A stretch of 64,000 nt of DNA from Arcticibacter sp. (GTDB lineage: Bacteria > Bacteroidota > Bacteroidia > 2-12-FULL-35-15). Positions 37,401-45,737 of the stretch are shown one piece after another. The notes under the pieces are model-generated. The model was given only the letters and a program-made list of their open reading frames with translations. It did no database searches and was not told the origin of the DNA. The position numbers and the translations under genes are program-made. Numbering within the stretch: the first letter of the stretch is position 1; every line of letters starts with the position of its first letter. The DNA lies in assembly GCA_021155045.1 (NCBI GenBank), contig JAJNQB010000009.1, forward strand, positions 1 through 64,000, written 5' to 3'.

Positions 37401-38681
37401 GTTATTGGTGGTTCTGCTACTGTTGGAACTTGGACTGGTGGAGCAGGAACATTTGCACCAAACAACACAACAGGAAATGCTGTTTATACGCCTAGCGCTG
37501 CAGAAGCAGCAGCTGGAACGGTAACTTTAACATACACAACTGACGATCCAATTGGACCTTGTCCTTCTGTTAATGATCAAATGGTTATCACAATCAATCC
37601 TTTACCTACAGTAAATGCTGGTGTTTCACAAACGGTGTGTGTGGGCATAACAATCACTTTAGGTGGTTCTGTTGGAGGCGCTGCAACAAGTGGAACATGG
37701 AGTGGAGGAAATGGTACATATTCACCTAATGCAAATACCTTGAATGCTGTTTACACTCCAAGTGCTGCTGAATATGCTGCTGGAACCGTAACATTAACTT
37801 TAACTACAAACGACCCAGCTGGTCCTTGTAATGCTGTTTTTGCTACTGTAACACATAACTTTAACCAAAATCCAGTTATTAGTTTTTCAGTAGATGACCC
37901 TGATGGTTGTCCTGTTCATTGTGTTAATTTTACGGATAACACTACTGTTGCTGGTGCAGGAGCAAGTATTGCAAGTTGGGTATGGAATTTTGGAGATGGT
38001 TCGCCAACTGACGTAACACAAAACCCTTCTCATTGTTATGTAAACAGCGGTTATTATAATGTAACATTAACTACAACTTCCAATCAAGGTTGTGTTTCTA
38101 CGGCAACTGTATTACAAATGATTTTTGTATTTCCTGTTCCAAATGCAGAATTTTCACCAACTCCAAATCCAGCATCTGTTTTAGATCCTGTGGTTACTTT
38201 GGTAAACCAATCTTCATCTGATGTTACCAATTGGTATTATTATTTTGGCGATGGTGATTCAATTGCTCCTTATGTTTCAAGTCCAACTCACACATACCCT
38301 AATGTAACATCACAAACATATAATGCATTACTTTATGTAATGAATGGATATGGATGTTGGGATACCGTTGCTCATCCTGTGATGATTGGTCCAGAATACA
38401 CATTCTTTATTCCAAATGCTTTTACTCCAAATGGAGATGGTGTTAATGATGTTTTCAATGGGAAAGGTATTGGTATAGTTGATTATGATATTTGGATATT
38501 TGACCGATGGGGAAATATGATTTTCCATTCAGACCAAATTTATCCTTTTGATGCTTGGGATGGAAGAGCTAACAATGGAAGCGATGTAGCACAACAAGAT
38601 GTTTATGTTTGGAAGGTGAAATTAACGGATGTATTTGGTAAAAAACATAACTTCATAGGAACAGTAACACTCGTAAAATAA
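34419..38681 (+). CDS. Large secreted T9SS cargo with five 89-residue repeats (gliding-type C-terminal domain)
   Basis: 1420 residues. A signal peptide (to about 28) is followed by a His-rich stretch (ESHNHDGHSHN), then a conserved N-terminal module shared with the gene at 54826 (SLQPKYQEFFKEFKSKRDEI, then PTPFACGQPCTNPGFESG and YRYAVVLEDPVSGHTDPERP). PKD-like domains follow (SWDFNNDGVEDSNLQNPTYTF). Residues 707-1151 are five tandem 89-residue Ig-like repeats (NAGxxQTICxG ... WxGGxGTYxPN ... TPSAAE). Further PKD domains (WNFGDGSPTD) and the type B sorting domain (IPNAFTPNGDGVNDVF ... FDRWGNMIF) end the protein. It is expected to be exported through type IX secretion and displayed or released; adhesive function is inferred. 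Confidence 0.9.
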   Translation: MTTKTTKKLSILFATAVLFLLGAYCSLAQESHNHDGHSHNTTNISQVNININKSDFTSNPFGVSEKEWFNYSDKTYKMLEKVDVASFINYVIFSSDGNMYDKDIFMSYKKEQLKEDRLNLIYKIGKGEVTEANINEYLSSLQPKYQEFFKEFKSKRDEIVEQTYRQQQGAPTPTPFACGQPCTNPGFESGNGFWNYWSATACASSTSDPCGLTAGFNASLHSIQTVGGFDPIVGGTALPVVPPGGGNNTLLLGDRNTGGQAARASISFTVSAASANFTYRYAVVLEDPVSGHTDPERPYFSVKIRDASGNVLTCGDYYVSAKPPITNFIQVGSSNYYYRPWTTVFVPLSSYIGQCVTVEFTSSECAQTGHLGYAYIDGDCDPLDIVTSSPAVCGGNNVILTAPTGGVSYSWTNTAGGTTGIVGSTTGQTATVNQGGTYQVVITSVAGPSCTTTLNITIGSNPSNPVASFTNTTVCVGAATSFTDTSTPVGSINAWSWDFNNDGVEDSNLQNPTYTFSAAGTFPVTLIITWGPCNATITQNVTVNSGSTPTITPAGPFCSYAAAVNLTASVAGGTWSGTGITNAATGTFTPSSATIGNNTITYTVGGACPATVNATIVVNAPPIANAGPDITICSATTGNIGDINNPAYSYSWSPGTGLSAANISAPTVTLTNAGAAPITSSYTVTTTVTATGCFATDAVDVTVNPVATVNAGPAQTICAGTTATLAGTIGGAASSGAWSGGAGTYSPNATTLNAVYTPSAAEVTAGTVMLTLSTDDPTGPCPLVTATVTITINPIATIDAGADQTTCVGIPVTLAGIIGGAATAGTWTGGAGTYNPNNTTANAIYTPSAAEEAAGTVTLTYTSDDPAGPCSFVTDQMIITINQLPTVNAGLDQTICAGTTANLSGIIGGSASSATWSGGTGTYAPNATTLNAVYTPSAAEIAAGTVTLTLTTDDPAGPCTSVNDQMVININTPATVNAGIDQTICIGSTVTLAGVIGGSATVGTWTGGAGTFAPNNTTGNAVYTPSAAEAAAGTVTLTYTTDDPIGPCPSVNDQMVITINPLPTVNAGVSQTVCVGITITLGGSVGGAATSGTWSGGNGTYSPNANTLNAVYTPSAAEYAAGTVTLTLTTNDPAGPCNAVFATVTHNFNQNPVISFSVDDPDGCPVHCVNFTDNTTVAGAGASIASWVWNFGDGSPTDVTQNPSHCYVNSGYYNVTLTTTSNQGCVSTATVLQMIFVFPVPNAEFSPTPNPASVLDPVVTLVNQSSSDVTNWYYYFGDGDSIAPYVSSPTHTYPNVTSQTYNALLYVMNGYGCWDTVAHPVMIGPEYTFFIPNAFTPNGDGVNDVFNGKGIGIVDYDIWIFDRWGNMIFHSDQIYPFDAWDGRANNGSDVAQQDVYVWKVKLTDVFGKKHNFIGTVTLVK
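36537..37871 (+). repeat. Five exact-length 267-bp tandem coding repeats
   Basis: Repeat units start at 36537, 36804, 37071, 37338 and 37605, each exactly 267 bases (89 codons) with no indels. The DNA has diverged at synonymous and some non-synonymous sites while protein motifs (TICxG, TPSAAE, AGTVTLT, DDPxGPC) persist. They lie inside the 1420-residue T9SS cargo gene. Confidence 0.9.
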
Positions 38682-38697
38682 GAATAACTACTAAGAT

Positions 38698-38743
38698 GAA
38701 CGGGCAATTTTAACGAAGTTAAAATTGCCCGTTCGCTTTTTTT
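38698..38743 (+). terminator. Strong terminator after the T9SS cargo gene
   Basis: Perfect 17-bp stem GAACGGGCAATTTTAAC / GTTAAAATTGCCCGTTC with loop GAA, followed by GC and seven T residues. Confidence 0.9.
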
Positions 38744-38784
38744 AACAATACACATCGAAAAAAATCGTTTAACTTTATACATTG

Positions 38785-39540
38785 ATGCGTATGAGTAAAA
38801 CGGCTATATACTGTTTCTTAGTTTTTTTTCTTTTGGTTTACCAAACTAAAAGCCAAACATCGACTTCTGACTCTTTAAAAAAGAGCTCTTTAGGTAAAAT
38901 TACTATTTCAGGAAAAGTTTATAATGCAGAGGATAGAAATTTGCCTCTTCCAAAATTAATGGTCATTAATTCTGCCACTAATCAAGGTAGTTTTGCTGAT
39001 GCAGAAGGTAAATTTACTATTCAAGCTAAACAAACAGATACGATTGTTTTGTCCTCAACTGGATTTATGGTAAAAAAAATATGTTTGAAAGATTCTTCAA
39101 CTAAAAACACCTATTTTATTGAAATACCGCTTTTTAAAATGCACTATGTATTAAGAGAAGTAACTGTTTTTGAAACAAGAAGTTTGAGTCAAATTCAAAA
39201 AGACATTGATAGGTTGGGTGTGAAAAGTACTTATAAAACAGAAGGTGTTGCTGATGCTATGTCGAGCCCTATTACTTATTTGTACGAACGATTTAGTAGG
39301 CTGGAAAAAAGCAAGCGAAAGGTGGCTGAGTGGGAAAATGAAGATTTAAAAAGAGAGGTTTTAAAAGATTTGTTTAAAATTTACATCAAAAATGATATCA
39401 TTGATTTAAGTTCGGAAGAGTTTGATGCATTTATTGTGTATTTAAATTTGAGTGATGATTTTATCATTAATGCTTCTCAGTATGAACTTGTAATGGCAAT
39501 TAAAGGAAAATACGAATCGTTTAAATACCGATGGAAATAA
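38785..39540 (+). CDS. Exported carboxypeptidase-regulatory-like (CarboxypepD_reg) domain protein
   Basis: 251 residues from the ATG at 38785 (another ATG at 38791; a TTG precedes). A signal peptide ends near TKSQ. Residues about 35-120 form a CarboxypepD_reg-like domain: KITISGKVYNAEDRNLPLPKLMVINSATNQGSFADAEGKFTI. A charged, mostly helical C-terminal half (LGVKSTYKTEGVADAMSSPITYLYERFSRLEKSKRK) follows. Without a TonB receptor barrel it may be a periplasmic or outer-membrane-associated accessory protein. Function unknown. A TAACTTTA box (38770-38777) directly upstream may be its promoter. Confidence 0.75.
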   Translation: MRMSKTAIYCFLVFFLLVYQTKSQTSTSDSLKKSSLGKITISGKVYNAEDRNLPLPKLMVINSATNQGSFADAEGKFTIQAKQTDTIVLSSTGFMVKKICLKDSSTKNTYFIEIPLFKMHYVLREVTVFETRSLSQIQKDIDRLGVKSTYKTEGVADAMSSPITYLYERFSRLEKSKRKVAEWENEDLKREVLKDLFKIYIKNDIIDLSSEEFDAFIVYLNLSDDFIINASQYELVMAIKGKYESFKYRWK

Positions 39541-39556
39541 TTTTTTTAAATTAAAT

Positions 39557-39587
39557 TTGGTTTATATTGTAAACTAATTTACATTTG
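39557..39587 (+). promoter_or_regulatory. Promoter of the membrane protein / regulator / 2TM operon
   Basis: TTG at 39557-39559, 20-base spacer, TACATTTG at 39580-39587: an excellent Bacteroidota promoter match. It leaves a leader of about 105 bases before the ATG at 39700. Confidence 0.6.
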
Positions 39588-39699
39588 TGCAGTGTATTAT
39601 AATTTTTTATTTTTTTGAAAAAGTGTAAAAAATATTTTTAAATTTTATAATTGATTTTTTCAAAATCATGAAAACTAATTAACTACTGAACTAAATAAA

Positions 39700-40275
39700 A
39701 TGGAAACAGAAAACAATTTATCAGAGAAAGAAAGTTTGCAAATCATTCGTAATATGATTGAAGCGGCAAAAGATGATGTAAAAGCTGATGCATTTATTTT
39801 TTTACTGTGGGGTTGGCTTGTTTTTATTGCAAGTATGTCGCAATTTTTAATTATAAAAATGGAGTTGCAAATAAATAATTCATTGCCTTGGTTACTAATG
39901 CCTTTAGGAGGAATCATTACTCCTATTTATGTTGTATTAAAACGTAAAAAAGCCAAAACCAGAACACATATAACAGAATCTTTAAAATTTATTTGGATTG
40001 CTTTTACGGTTGCTCTTTTAATTATTATGTTTTTTAATAAGATGGAATTTACGCAAGTATTGCCCGTTATAATGTGTTTGTATGGTGTTGGTTTGTTTTT
40101 GTCAGGTAGTGTTTTAAAATTTAAACCATTAGTTTTTGGCGGAATGTTTTGTTGGGCTTCTGCCATTGCAGGATTTTATGTTCAGTCGATTTATGTCCTG
40201 CTTGTATTAGCATTGTGTGTTTTGGGAGGATATATTATACCAGGCTATTTATTAAAATTGAATAATAAAAAATAA
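39700..40275 (+). CDS. Membrane protein of unknown function
   Basis: 191 residues. A charged N-terminal helix (LSEKESLQIIRNMIEAAKDDVKAD) leads into about five membrane helices (FIFLLWGWLVFIASMSQFLII, LPWLLMPLGGIITPIYVVL, FIWIAFTVALLIIMFF and two more). No catalytic motif is visible and I do not recognise a named function. It sits one base before a small winged-helix regulator and then a 2TM-domain gene, so the three form one operon; a role as an effector or target of that regulator is inferred. Confidence 0.7.
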   Translation: METENNLSEKESLQIIRNMIEAAKDDVKADAFIFLLWGWLVFIASMSQFLIIKMELQINNSLPWLLMPLGGIITPIYVVLKRKKAKTRTHITESLKFIWIAFTVALLIIMFFNKMEFTQVLPVIMCLYGVGLFLSGSVLKFKPLVFGGMFCWASAIAGFYVQSIYVLLVLALCVLGGYIIPGYLLKLNNKK

Positions 40276-40276
40276 A

Positions 40277-40564
40277 ATGTTTAAAGATTTAGATCCATTA
40301 TTACATTCTCAGTTACGCTTATCAATTATGAGTTTGTTGATAAGTGTAAAAGAAGCGGATTTTACTTTTTTAAAAGAAAAAACGGGTGCTACAGCTGGTA
40401 ATATTAGTGTACAAATTACAAAGCTTGCCGAAGCAGATTACATTACTGTGAAAAAAACATTTAAAGATAATTACCCATTAACAAGTTGTAGTATTACTAA
40501 AAAAGGAATAAAAGCGTTTGAGAGCTATGTAGATTCAATTCAAGCATATATTAAAAAAAATTAA
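40277..40564 (+). CDS. Small winged-helix transcriptional regulator (HTH_34/MarR-like)
   Basis: 95 residues. A compact winged helix is indicated by PLLHSQLRLSIMSLLISVKEADFTFLKEKTGATAGNISVQITKLAEADYITVKKTF, with the recognition helix around GATAGNISVQITKL and a wing near SCSITKKGIKAFESYVD. These short single-domain regulators are common in Bacteroidota, next to small membrane proteins. It lies one base after the membrane-protein gene and 19 bases before the 2TM gene. It may autoregulate this operon through the promoter at 39557-39587; the effector is unknown. Confidence 0.82.
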   Translation: MFKDLDPLLHSQLRLSIMSLLISVKEADFTFLKEKTGATAGNISVQITKLAEADYITVKKTFKDNYPLTSCSITKKGIKAFESYVDSIQAYIKKN

Positions 40565-40583
40565 CCAATAAAATTATATACAA

Positions 40584-40859
40584 ATGGAAAATCAAGACGA
40601 CCAATTATGGCGTATAGCCAAAAAAAGAGTAAAATTTAAAAAGCATTTAGCTACTTATATTATTGTGAATGGATTTTTATGGGCATTGTGGTGGTTTACA
40701 CAAGAAAAAAGTGAAATGGAATATGAAATGCCTTGGCCCGCATGGAGTTCGTTGGGCTGGGGAATAGGGCTTGCGTTTAGTTATTATGGTGCTTACCATG
40801 ACAACAGAGATGATGATATTATTAAAGAATATCAAAAATTGAAGAATGACAAGAATTAA
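40584..40859 (+). CDS. 2TM-domain protein
   Basis: 91 residues. The 2TM pattern is clear: an amphipathic N-terminal segment (DDQLWRIAKKRVKFKKHLATYIIVNGFLWALWWF) followed by a short acidic loop, PWPAWSSLGWGIGLAFSYYGAYH, and a charged tail. In other proteins the domain is found fused to histidine kinases or alone; its function is not established. It is the third gene of the operon that includes a winged-helix regulator. Confidence 0.8.
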   Translation: MENQDDQLWRIAKKRVKFKKHLATYIIVNGFLWALWWFTQEKSEMEYEMPWPAWSSLGWGIGLAFSYYGAYHDNRDDDIIKEYQKLKNDKN

Positions 40860-40861
40860 AT

Positions 40862-40895
40862 AAAAAAGCGAAACAAATTTCTGTTTCGCTTTTTT
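40862..40895. terminator. Bidirectional terminator between the 2TM operon and the peptide transporter
   Basis: Perfect 14-bp stem AAAAAAGCGAAACA / TGTTTCGCTTTTTT, 6-base loop; T and A runs on the two arms serve both convergent operons. It overlaps the stop of the permease gene by two bases. Confidence 0.85.
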
Positions 40896-42270
40896 ATTTC
40901 TTTAATCTCGGATCAAGTGCATCACGCAAACCTTCTCCTAATAAATTGTAAACAGTAACTGTTAAGAAAATTGATAGTCCTGGAAAAATAACTAGCCACC
41001 ATGCACTAAATTGTTCACGACCAGAATTTAATAGTGAACCCCATGTAACAGTTGTTGGGGGAACTCCAACACCTAAAAATGATAATGCTGATTCTGTTAA
41101 TATAGCAGATGCAACACCAAAGGCAATGGCAACCAAGGCAGGTGCTAAACCATTTGGTAAAGCATGTTTGAATATGATTCTGTATTCTTTAAAACCCATT
41201 GACTTTGCTGCTTGAACATATTCTAAATTAGAAATACGTAAAAATTCTGCTCGTGTTAATCGTGCAATGCCCGTCCAAGATGTTAAACCAATTAATACCA
41301 TGATATTAACTATGGATTTTTCTTTTGCGATAGCAGCAACAGAAATAATTAAAATAAGTAATGGCATAGAAATTAAGATTTCTATCATACGTGAAACAAT
41401 TGAATCGACTGGAATATAAACGCGTGTTTGTAAAAAAGAAATTTTACCAACTAATTTTCCAAGTTTGTAAAACAAATAAGCAATGAAAGAAAATATTAAT
41501 AAGCTTATAAATAATTGAGAAAGTATTGCAAATCCTGAAGTAGCAAATGCGTCAGAAATAGCATAAGCACGAACAGAAAACCCATAGTAGTATGCAAACA
41601 ATAATCCTAAAACAAATGTCCAAAATGAACCACGAGATGTTTGCAATTTTTTGTCACCAAAATATCCTGCCATTGCACCTAACACAATTCCTAAAAATGA
41701 AGCAATTGCCATTGATAATACACCAATGGTCAATGAAATTCGTGTCCCATTAATTAAGCCAGATAAAACATCTTCACCACCTTTGTTTGTCCCAAGCCAA
41801 TGTTTGAATTTAGTTGGCATCTCAACTTCTTCTCCATTTTTATTTACAAAAATTTGTTTTCCTCCAGGCGATACATAATTTGCATTGTCGTAATCTGTTT
41901 TGTTTGGCGAATAAGGAACAGGAGCAAAAAGTATTGTTTCTGCATCAAGTTGTTTCCAATCAGTAATGTCATACTGTAAAATCTCAATCATTCCAGTTGC
42001 TTCATTTTTAATTTCGCATCTGGTGTTTAAAGAAAATGCGGGAAACATACTTACTCCTTTATATTTACAATACAATGGTTGGTCGGTAGCAATGAATGGT
42101 GCAATGAGTGCAATAATGGCAAGAACAACTAAAATTTTATAAGAATAATATGCGGGTTTGTTTTTTTTGAATTGACCCCACGCATATTTTCTAAAACTGA
42201 AATCTTTATTCAAGTCAGCAATTTTTTCTTCTACTGAAAACGTTTCTATATTTTTATCTTGTTCAGCCAT
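40894..42270 (-). CDS. Peptide ABC transporter permease, OppC/DppC type
   Basis: 458 residues, longer than typical (about 300). The N-terminal FSFRKYAWGQFKKNKPAYYSYKILVVLAIIALIAPFIA is OppC-like; a periplasmic insertion (about 65-170) precedes the core with LGTNKGGEDVLSGLINGTRISLTIG and the EAA loop QAAKSMGFKEYRIIFKHALPNGLAPALVAI. It ends GEGLRDALDPRLKK. It starts 3 bases after the DppB-like gene and should form the channel heterodimer with it. No ATPase genes are adjacent, so these must be supplied from elsewhere. Confidence 0.9.
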   Translation of the reverse strand: MAEQDKNIETFSVEEKIADLNKDFSFRKYAWGQFKKNKPAYYSYKILVVLAIIALIAPFIATDQPLYCKYKGVSMFPAFSLNTRCEIKNEATGMIEILQYDITDWKQLDAETILFAPVPYSPNKTDYDNANYVSPGGKQIFVNKNGEEVEMPTKFKHWLGTNKGGEDVLSGLINGTRISLTIGVLSMAIASFLGIVLGAMAGYFGDKKLQTSRGSFWTFVLGLLFAYYYGFSVRAYAISDAFATSGFAILSQLFISLLIFSFIAYLFYKLGKLVGKISFLQTRVYIPVDSIVSRMIEILISMPLLILIISVAAIAKEKSIVNIMVLIGLTSWTGIARLTRAEFLRISNLEYVQAAKSMGFKEYRIIFKHALPNGLAPALVAIAFGVASAILTESALSFLGVGVPPTTVTWGSLLNSGREQFSAWWLVIFPGLSIFLTVTVYNLLGEGLRDALDPRLKK

Positions 42271-42273
42271 TAT

Positions 42274-43746
42274 TTACTTATAAGATATTCTAGGGTCCAC
42301 AATTGCATATAAAATATCTGAAATTAAATATCCTAAAAGAGTCAAAAATCCTGAAATAGTTAAAACAGCTATTATCATAGGGTAATTGTTATTTTGAATA
42401 GCAAAAATACTTTCAGAGCCCATTCCTGGAATAGTAAATATGGTTTCTAAAATTACAGAACCTCCAATTGCTGCTGGAAAAATATTTGCAAAAACTGTAA
42501 TTATTGGTAATAATGAATTTCTAAAAGCATGTTTCCAAATAACTACTTTTTCTGATAAACCCTTTGCATGAGCTGTACGTATATAATCTTGTCCTACTAT
42601 TTCAATCATTGACACACGCATTGTTCTTGATAAAAATGCAAATGAGCTGTAAGTGTAACAGATTAATGGTAAAATGATATAAGGGAATGATAGTTTTATT
42701 TTTTCAAAAATTCCTGCCGCATCAGGATAGCCTGTGGCTGGTTTAACTCCAGAAGCTGGAAAAATATTTAAAACATCTGTATTGGCAAATGTCATTAATA
42801 ATAATGTTGCTAACCAAAAACTTGGCATCGAGTACAACATAAATAAAACAATGGATGAAATTTTATCGAATCGTGAACCCCTTTTAGCTGCTGCTTTAAC
42901 TCCAATAGGAATACTTATAAAATATGCAAGTAATATTGATAAAAATGCAAAAAACATTGACCAACCAATTTTTGAAAAGATAACATCAGAAATAGGTTGT
43001 TTTGTTACATAAGATGTTCCAAAATCACCACGAATTAAACCTTTCGAAAATTTTCCTCCATCACCAAACAGCCATCTGTGATATTGATTTTGAGAATAAA
43101 AAATAAGTTTAGGGACGTAATTTTTCCAGGTAGTTTTTGTGTTTTTAATTTTTAAATATTTGTATTCAACTAAATTAAATGGCTTTTGAAATTTTGACAA
43201 AAAAGGATAATAGGTCAATAATAAATTAATTTTATTGAATTTAGCTTCAATCATATTCTCTTCATAAGAAGATTTTAATGCAGTAGCTTCAAACTTAATT
43301 TGATTCAACGTTTCTAGTACTGAGTTTTTATCGTACTGTTTTAGTTGACTAGAATCAAGTTTAAAAAATAACTGTGATTGGTAAAATTCGTTAATTGATT
43401 TATAATAATCTTGGATTTCATACCAATTCCCAAATCGAGAAATTAATCTTTCGAGCGCTTCTTTTTCGCTTTTATCATAAATTTTATAAAGTGTGTCTGG
43501 GTAAGAGAGAGATGTTAAAGAGAAATAAAAGATAGGTAAATCTAAACCTAATTTTTTACGCCAAAACTTTTTTTGCTCAATTTGATTGATGGTTTGCGAA
43601 CCAACTTCGCCACCGCTTTGAGCTGCCACCACCATTCTTTCAACGGGGTCGCCAGGAGCGTTTACGCTAATAACAAACCCTAATAATGTGATAATTATTA
43701 GCGTTGGTATAAAAATTAAAATTCGTTTGAATATATATTTTAACAT
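42274..43746 (-). CDS. Peptide ABC transporter permease, OppB/DppB type
   Basis: 490 residues. The OppB N-terminus (LKYIFKRILIFIPTLIIITLLGFVIS, then NAPGDPVE) and the core (AAKRGSRFDKISSIVLFMLYSMPSFWLATLLL, the EAA loop AHAKGLSEKVVIWKHAFRNSLLPIITVFA, GSVILETIFTIPGMG) are intact. The helix-1-to-core segment (about 35-240) is unusually long and polar, a periplasmic insertion seen in Bacteroidota members. It is cotranscribed with the OppC-like gene downstream and lies 62 bases after the binding-protein gene, from which a terminator-like hairpin separates it. Confidence 0.92.
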   Translation of the reverse strand: MLKYIFKRILIFIPTLIIITLLGFVISVNAPGDPVERMVVAAQSGGEVGSQTINQIEQKKFWRKKLGLDLPIFYFSLTSLSYPDTLYKIYDKSEKEALERLISRFGNWYEIQDYYKSINEFYQSQLFFKLDSSQLKQYDKNSVLETLNQIKFEATALKSSYEENMIEAKFNKINLLLTYYPFLSKFQKPFNLVEYKYLKIKNTKTTWKNYVPKLIFYSQNQYHRWLFGDGGKFSKGLIRGDFGTSYVTKQPISDVIFSKIGWSMFFAFLSILLAYFISIPIGVKAAAKRGSRFDKISSIVLFMLYSMPSFWLATLLLMTFANTDVLNIFPASGVKPATGYPDAAGIFEKIKLSFPYIILPLICYTYSSFAFLSRTMRVSMIEIVGQDYIRTAHAKGLSEKVVIWKHAFRNSLLPIITVFANIFPAAIGGSVILETIFTIPGMGSESIFAIQNNNYPMIIAVLTISGFLTLLGYLISDILYAIVDPRISYK

Positions 43747-43767
43747 TGCCTCAGTTAATCAATAAAA

Positions 43768-43799
43768 CAAAGGAACAATTTTTTTTAATTGTTCCTTTG
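43768..43799 (-). terminator. Intercistronic hairpin between binding protein and permeases
   Basis: Perfect 13-bp stem CAAAGGAACAATT / AATTGTTCCTTTG with a 6-base loop, then a T-rich run on the minus strand. It lies within what should be one operon, so it is likely a partial terminator or a 3'-end stabiliser. Confidence 0.75.
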
Positions 43800-43808
43800 A
43801 AGAAAGTA

Positions 43809-45695
43809 TTAATTTGTTGCTGCTGGTGTTGCCGCATTTCCAGTATTAGATAATAATTTCAAACTACTCAACCAAACACCAGGTCTTTCAAAATACATTT
43901 CTTGATTTCCAAAACGTTTATGAATTACGTTTCTGCGTAGGGCTGCAAACATAAAAATATAAGGTTGGTCATCATATATAATAGCTTGTAATTTTTTTAC
44001 CATCGGAATACGCTTTTCATCTTCAATCGTATATTTGATAGAATCAATTAAAGCATCACTTTCTGCATTCCCAAATCCCGTGTAATTAGAACCTTTAGAT
44101 GCCCAAGAAGAAGTATGCCATATTTGTGTGAAATCTTCTGCTGAAAAATTTCCTGCCCAAGCTGCTATCATCATGTCAAAATCATGATTTTTTGCATTGT
44201 CGTAAAGTACGGCAAAATCCAAAGGGTTAGGTATTGCTTTTATTCCAGCCTTGTACATTTGTTCTGCTGTCATGGTAGCAATATCTTTCCAATCAACAGT
44301 TGTGGTCATATAATTTAGGTTAAATTCAAATTTTACTTTTTCTCCGTCAATCATTTTGTCTCGGATATTATCTCCATCAGAATCTATCCAACCTGCCTCA
44401 TCTAATAATTTTTTTGCTCCTTCAATATCAAACGGAATTAATGTTAAGTCGGTGTTGTATTCTGGCTTTAAAGGAGATACAGGTCCCACCATGCGTTTAT
44501 TTTTATTTTTATTGATTACTTTATTGATATTGTCCAAAGGAGTAAGCATTGCCATTGCTCTTCTTACTTTTTTATCGGTAAATATTTTTTTGTGTTTAAC
44601 CCCATCAGGTTTCATATTCATTGCAATGTAGCCATAGTTGTAGGTATCGGTAAAACGAGAATTATAATTTGCATTAAACGTTGCATCATTTTGTAGTTCC
44701 AATAATGTTTTTGTAGATAAAAATGTAGAAGCATCCAAGGTTTGAGATTTGAATTCCAACATTTGAGAATTCGCATCTTTATTGATTTTGAAAATAATTT
44801 TTTCTGGGTAAGCTGCTTCATAAGAATTAGACGAATTTTTTGTCCAATGATTTTCTTTTTTTACCAATGTCATGCTTTGCCCTGCATCCCATTTTTCGAT
44901 GCGGTACGGTCCAGCACCAACCAAGAATTTTGGATCGCGACTGTACTTTGCGTTATTAAATTCTGTAGCCCATTTGTTTAAATCAGCTTTTGAATCAGCT
45001 TTAAAATTTTTATCGTCAAATTGAGCAAATGTGTATTTCGACAAAACATTTTCTTTGTCAAAAAAGCTGCGTTGCATAATTGGATAATCCGATAAAAAGT
45101 TGATGTTTTGAATGTATTTCTCTTTCATTATTAAAGTAAACACATTTGGCTTAGAAGCATCTGTTTTGATGTCTATCAAATTATCTAAATAAGGCTTTGC
45201 TTGTGGATTGTTTGTAAGCGGACATTTATTTGCTTTAAAAGTAAAAATTACGTCTTCTAAGGATAGTGTTTTTCCATCATCAAATATAATATCCGAGCGC
45301 AATTCATAAGTATATTCTTTGCCATTTTCAGAAATAGTAGGCATTGATTTAACGGCAATTGGACGAGTTACTAAATTTTGATAATCAATACCTACTAAAT
45401 AAACTTGTGTGTAGCCAAATATTTCGGTGCGAGCAGCAGATGTCCCGTTGGTAGGATGCATGTCGTCTGGCTCTCCAATGTCATGATAAATTAAGACATT
45501 CTCTTTTGACCAAGAAGCATCAAAAGTAGTAGCATTTTCCAGTTTAATATATTTAACTTGATTCGCACTTACATTTTGATTGTGAGCGTTTTCTTTATTT
45601 GTTGACGTTTCTCCACTTCCACAACTTGAAATAGCTATAATAATTGATAAAGCAGAAGCAGAACTAACTAAAATGTTTACATTTTTATTATTCAT
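43809..45695 (-). CDS. Peptide ABC transporter substrate-binding lipoprotein (SBP_bac_5)
   Basis: 628 residues. The signal ends IIAISSCG, a lipobox with Cys near residue 25, so the mature protein is lipid-anchored. Family 5 binding-protein features are YTYELRSDIIFDDGKTLSLEDVIFTF, GAGPYRIEKWDAGQSMTLVKKENHW, KKVRRAMAMLTPLDNINKVI and AGWIDSDGDNIRDKMIDGEKV. It delivers oligopeptides (or another family 5 ligand) to the two permeases encoded downstream. The mature N-terminus has a low-complexity Asn/Ser linker. A TATATTTG box on the minus strand at 45730-45737 probably drives it. Confidence 0.92.
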   Translation of the reverse strand: MNNKNVNILVSSASALSIIIAISSCGSGETSTNKENAHNQNVSANQVKYIKLENATTFDASWSKENVLIYHDIGEPDDMHPTNGTSAARTEIFGYTQVYLVGIDYQNLVTRPIAVKSMPTISENGKEYTYELRSDIIFDDGKTLSLEDVIFTFKANKCPLTNNPQAKPYLDNLIDIKTDASKPNVFTLIMKEKYIQNINFLSDYPIMQRSFFDKENVLSKYTFAQFDDKNFKADSKADLNKWATEFNNAKYSRDPKFLVGAGPYRIEKWDAGQSMTLVKKENHWTKNSSNSYEAAYPEKIIFKINKDANSQMLEFKSQTLDASTFLSTKTLLELQNDATFNANYNSRFTDTYNYGYIAMNMKPDGVKHKKIFTDKKVRRAMAMLTPLDNINKVINKNKNKRMVGPVSPLKPEYNTDLTLIPFDIEGAKKLLDEAGWIDSDGDNIRDKMIDGEKVKFEFNLNYMTTTVDWKDIATMTAEQMYKAGIKAIPNPLDFAVLYDNAKNHDFDMMIAAWAGNFSAEDFTQIWHTSSWASKGSNYTGFGNAESDALIDSIKYTIEDEKRIPMVKKLQAIIYDDQPYIFMFAALRRNVIHKRFGNQEMYFERPGVWLSSLKLLSNTGNAATPAATN

Positions 45696-45729
45696 AACGA
45701 ATGAATTTTTTTATAATCTATAAGGATGA

Positions 45730-45737
45730 CAAATATA
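45730..45737 (-). promoter_or_regulatory. -7 box of the peptide transporter operon
   Basis: TATATTTG on the minus strand, an exact TAnnTTTG match, 34 bases before the binding-protein ATG. No -33 TTG at the right distance was found. Confidence 0.42.

Noticed and set aside
36683..37468. Minus-strand reading frames opposite the repeat block
   Set aside because: They are shadow frames that recur with the same period as the repeats and have no independent coding signal.
36537..37871. CRISPR-like or intergenic repeat array
   Set aside because: The regular 267-bp period is coding sequence in frame, without palindromic repeats or spacers. No CRISPR array was seen anywhere in the window.
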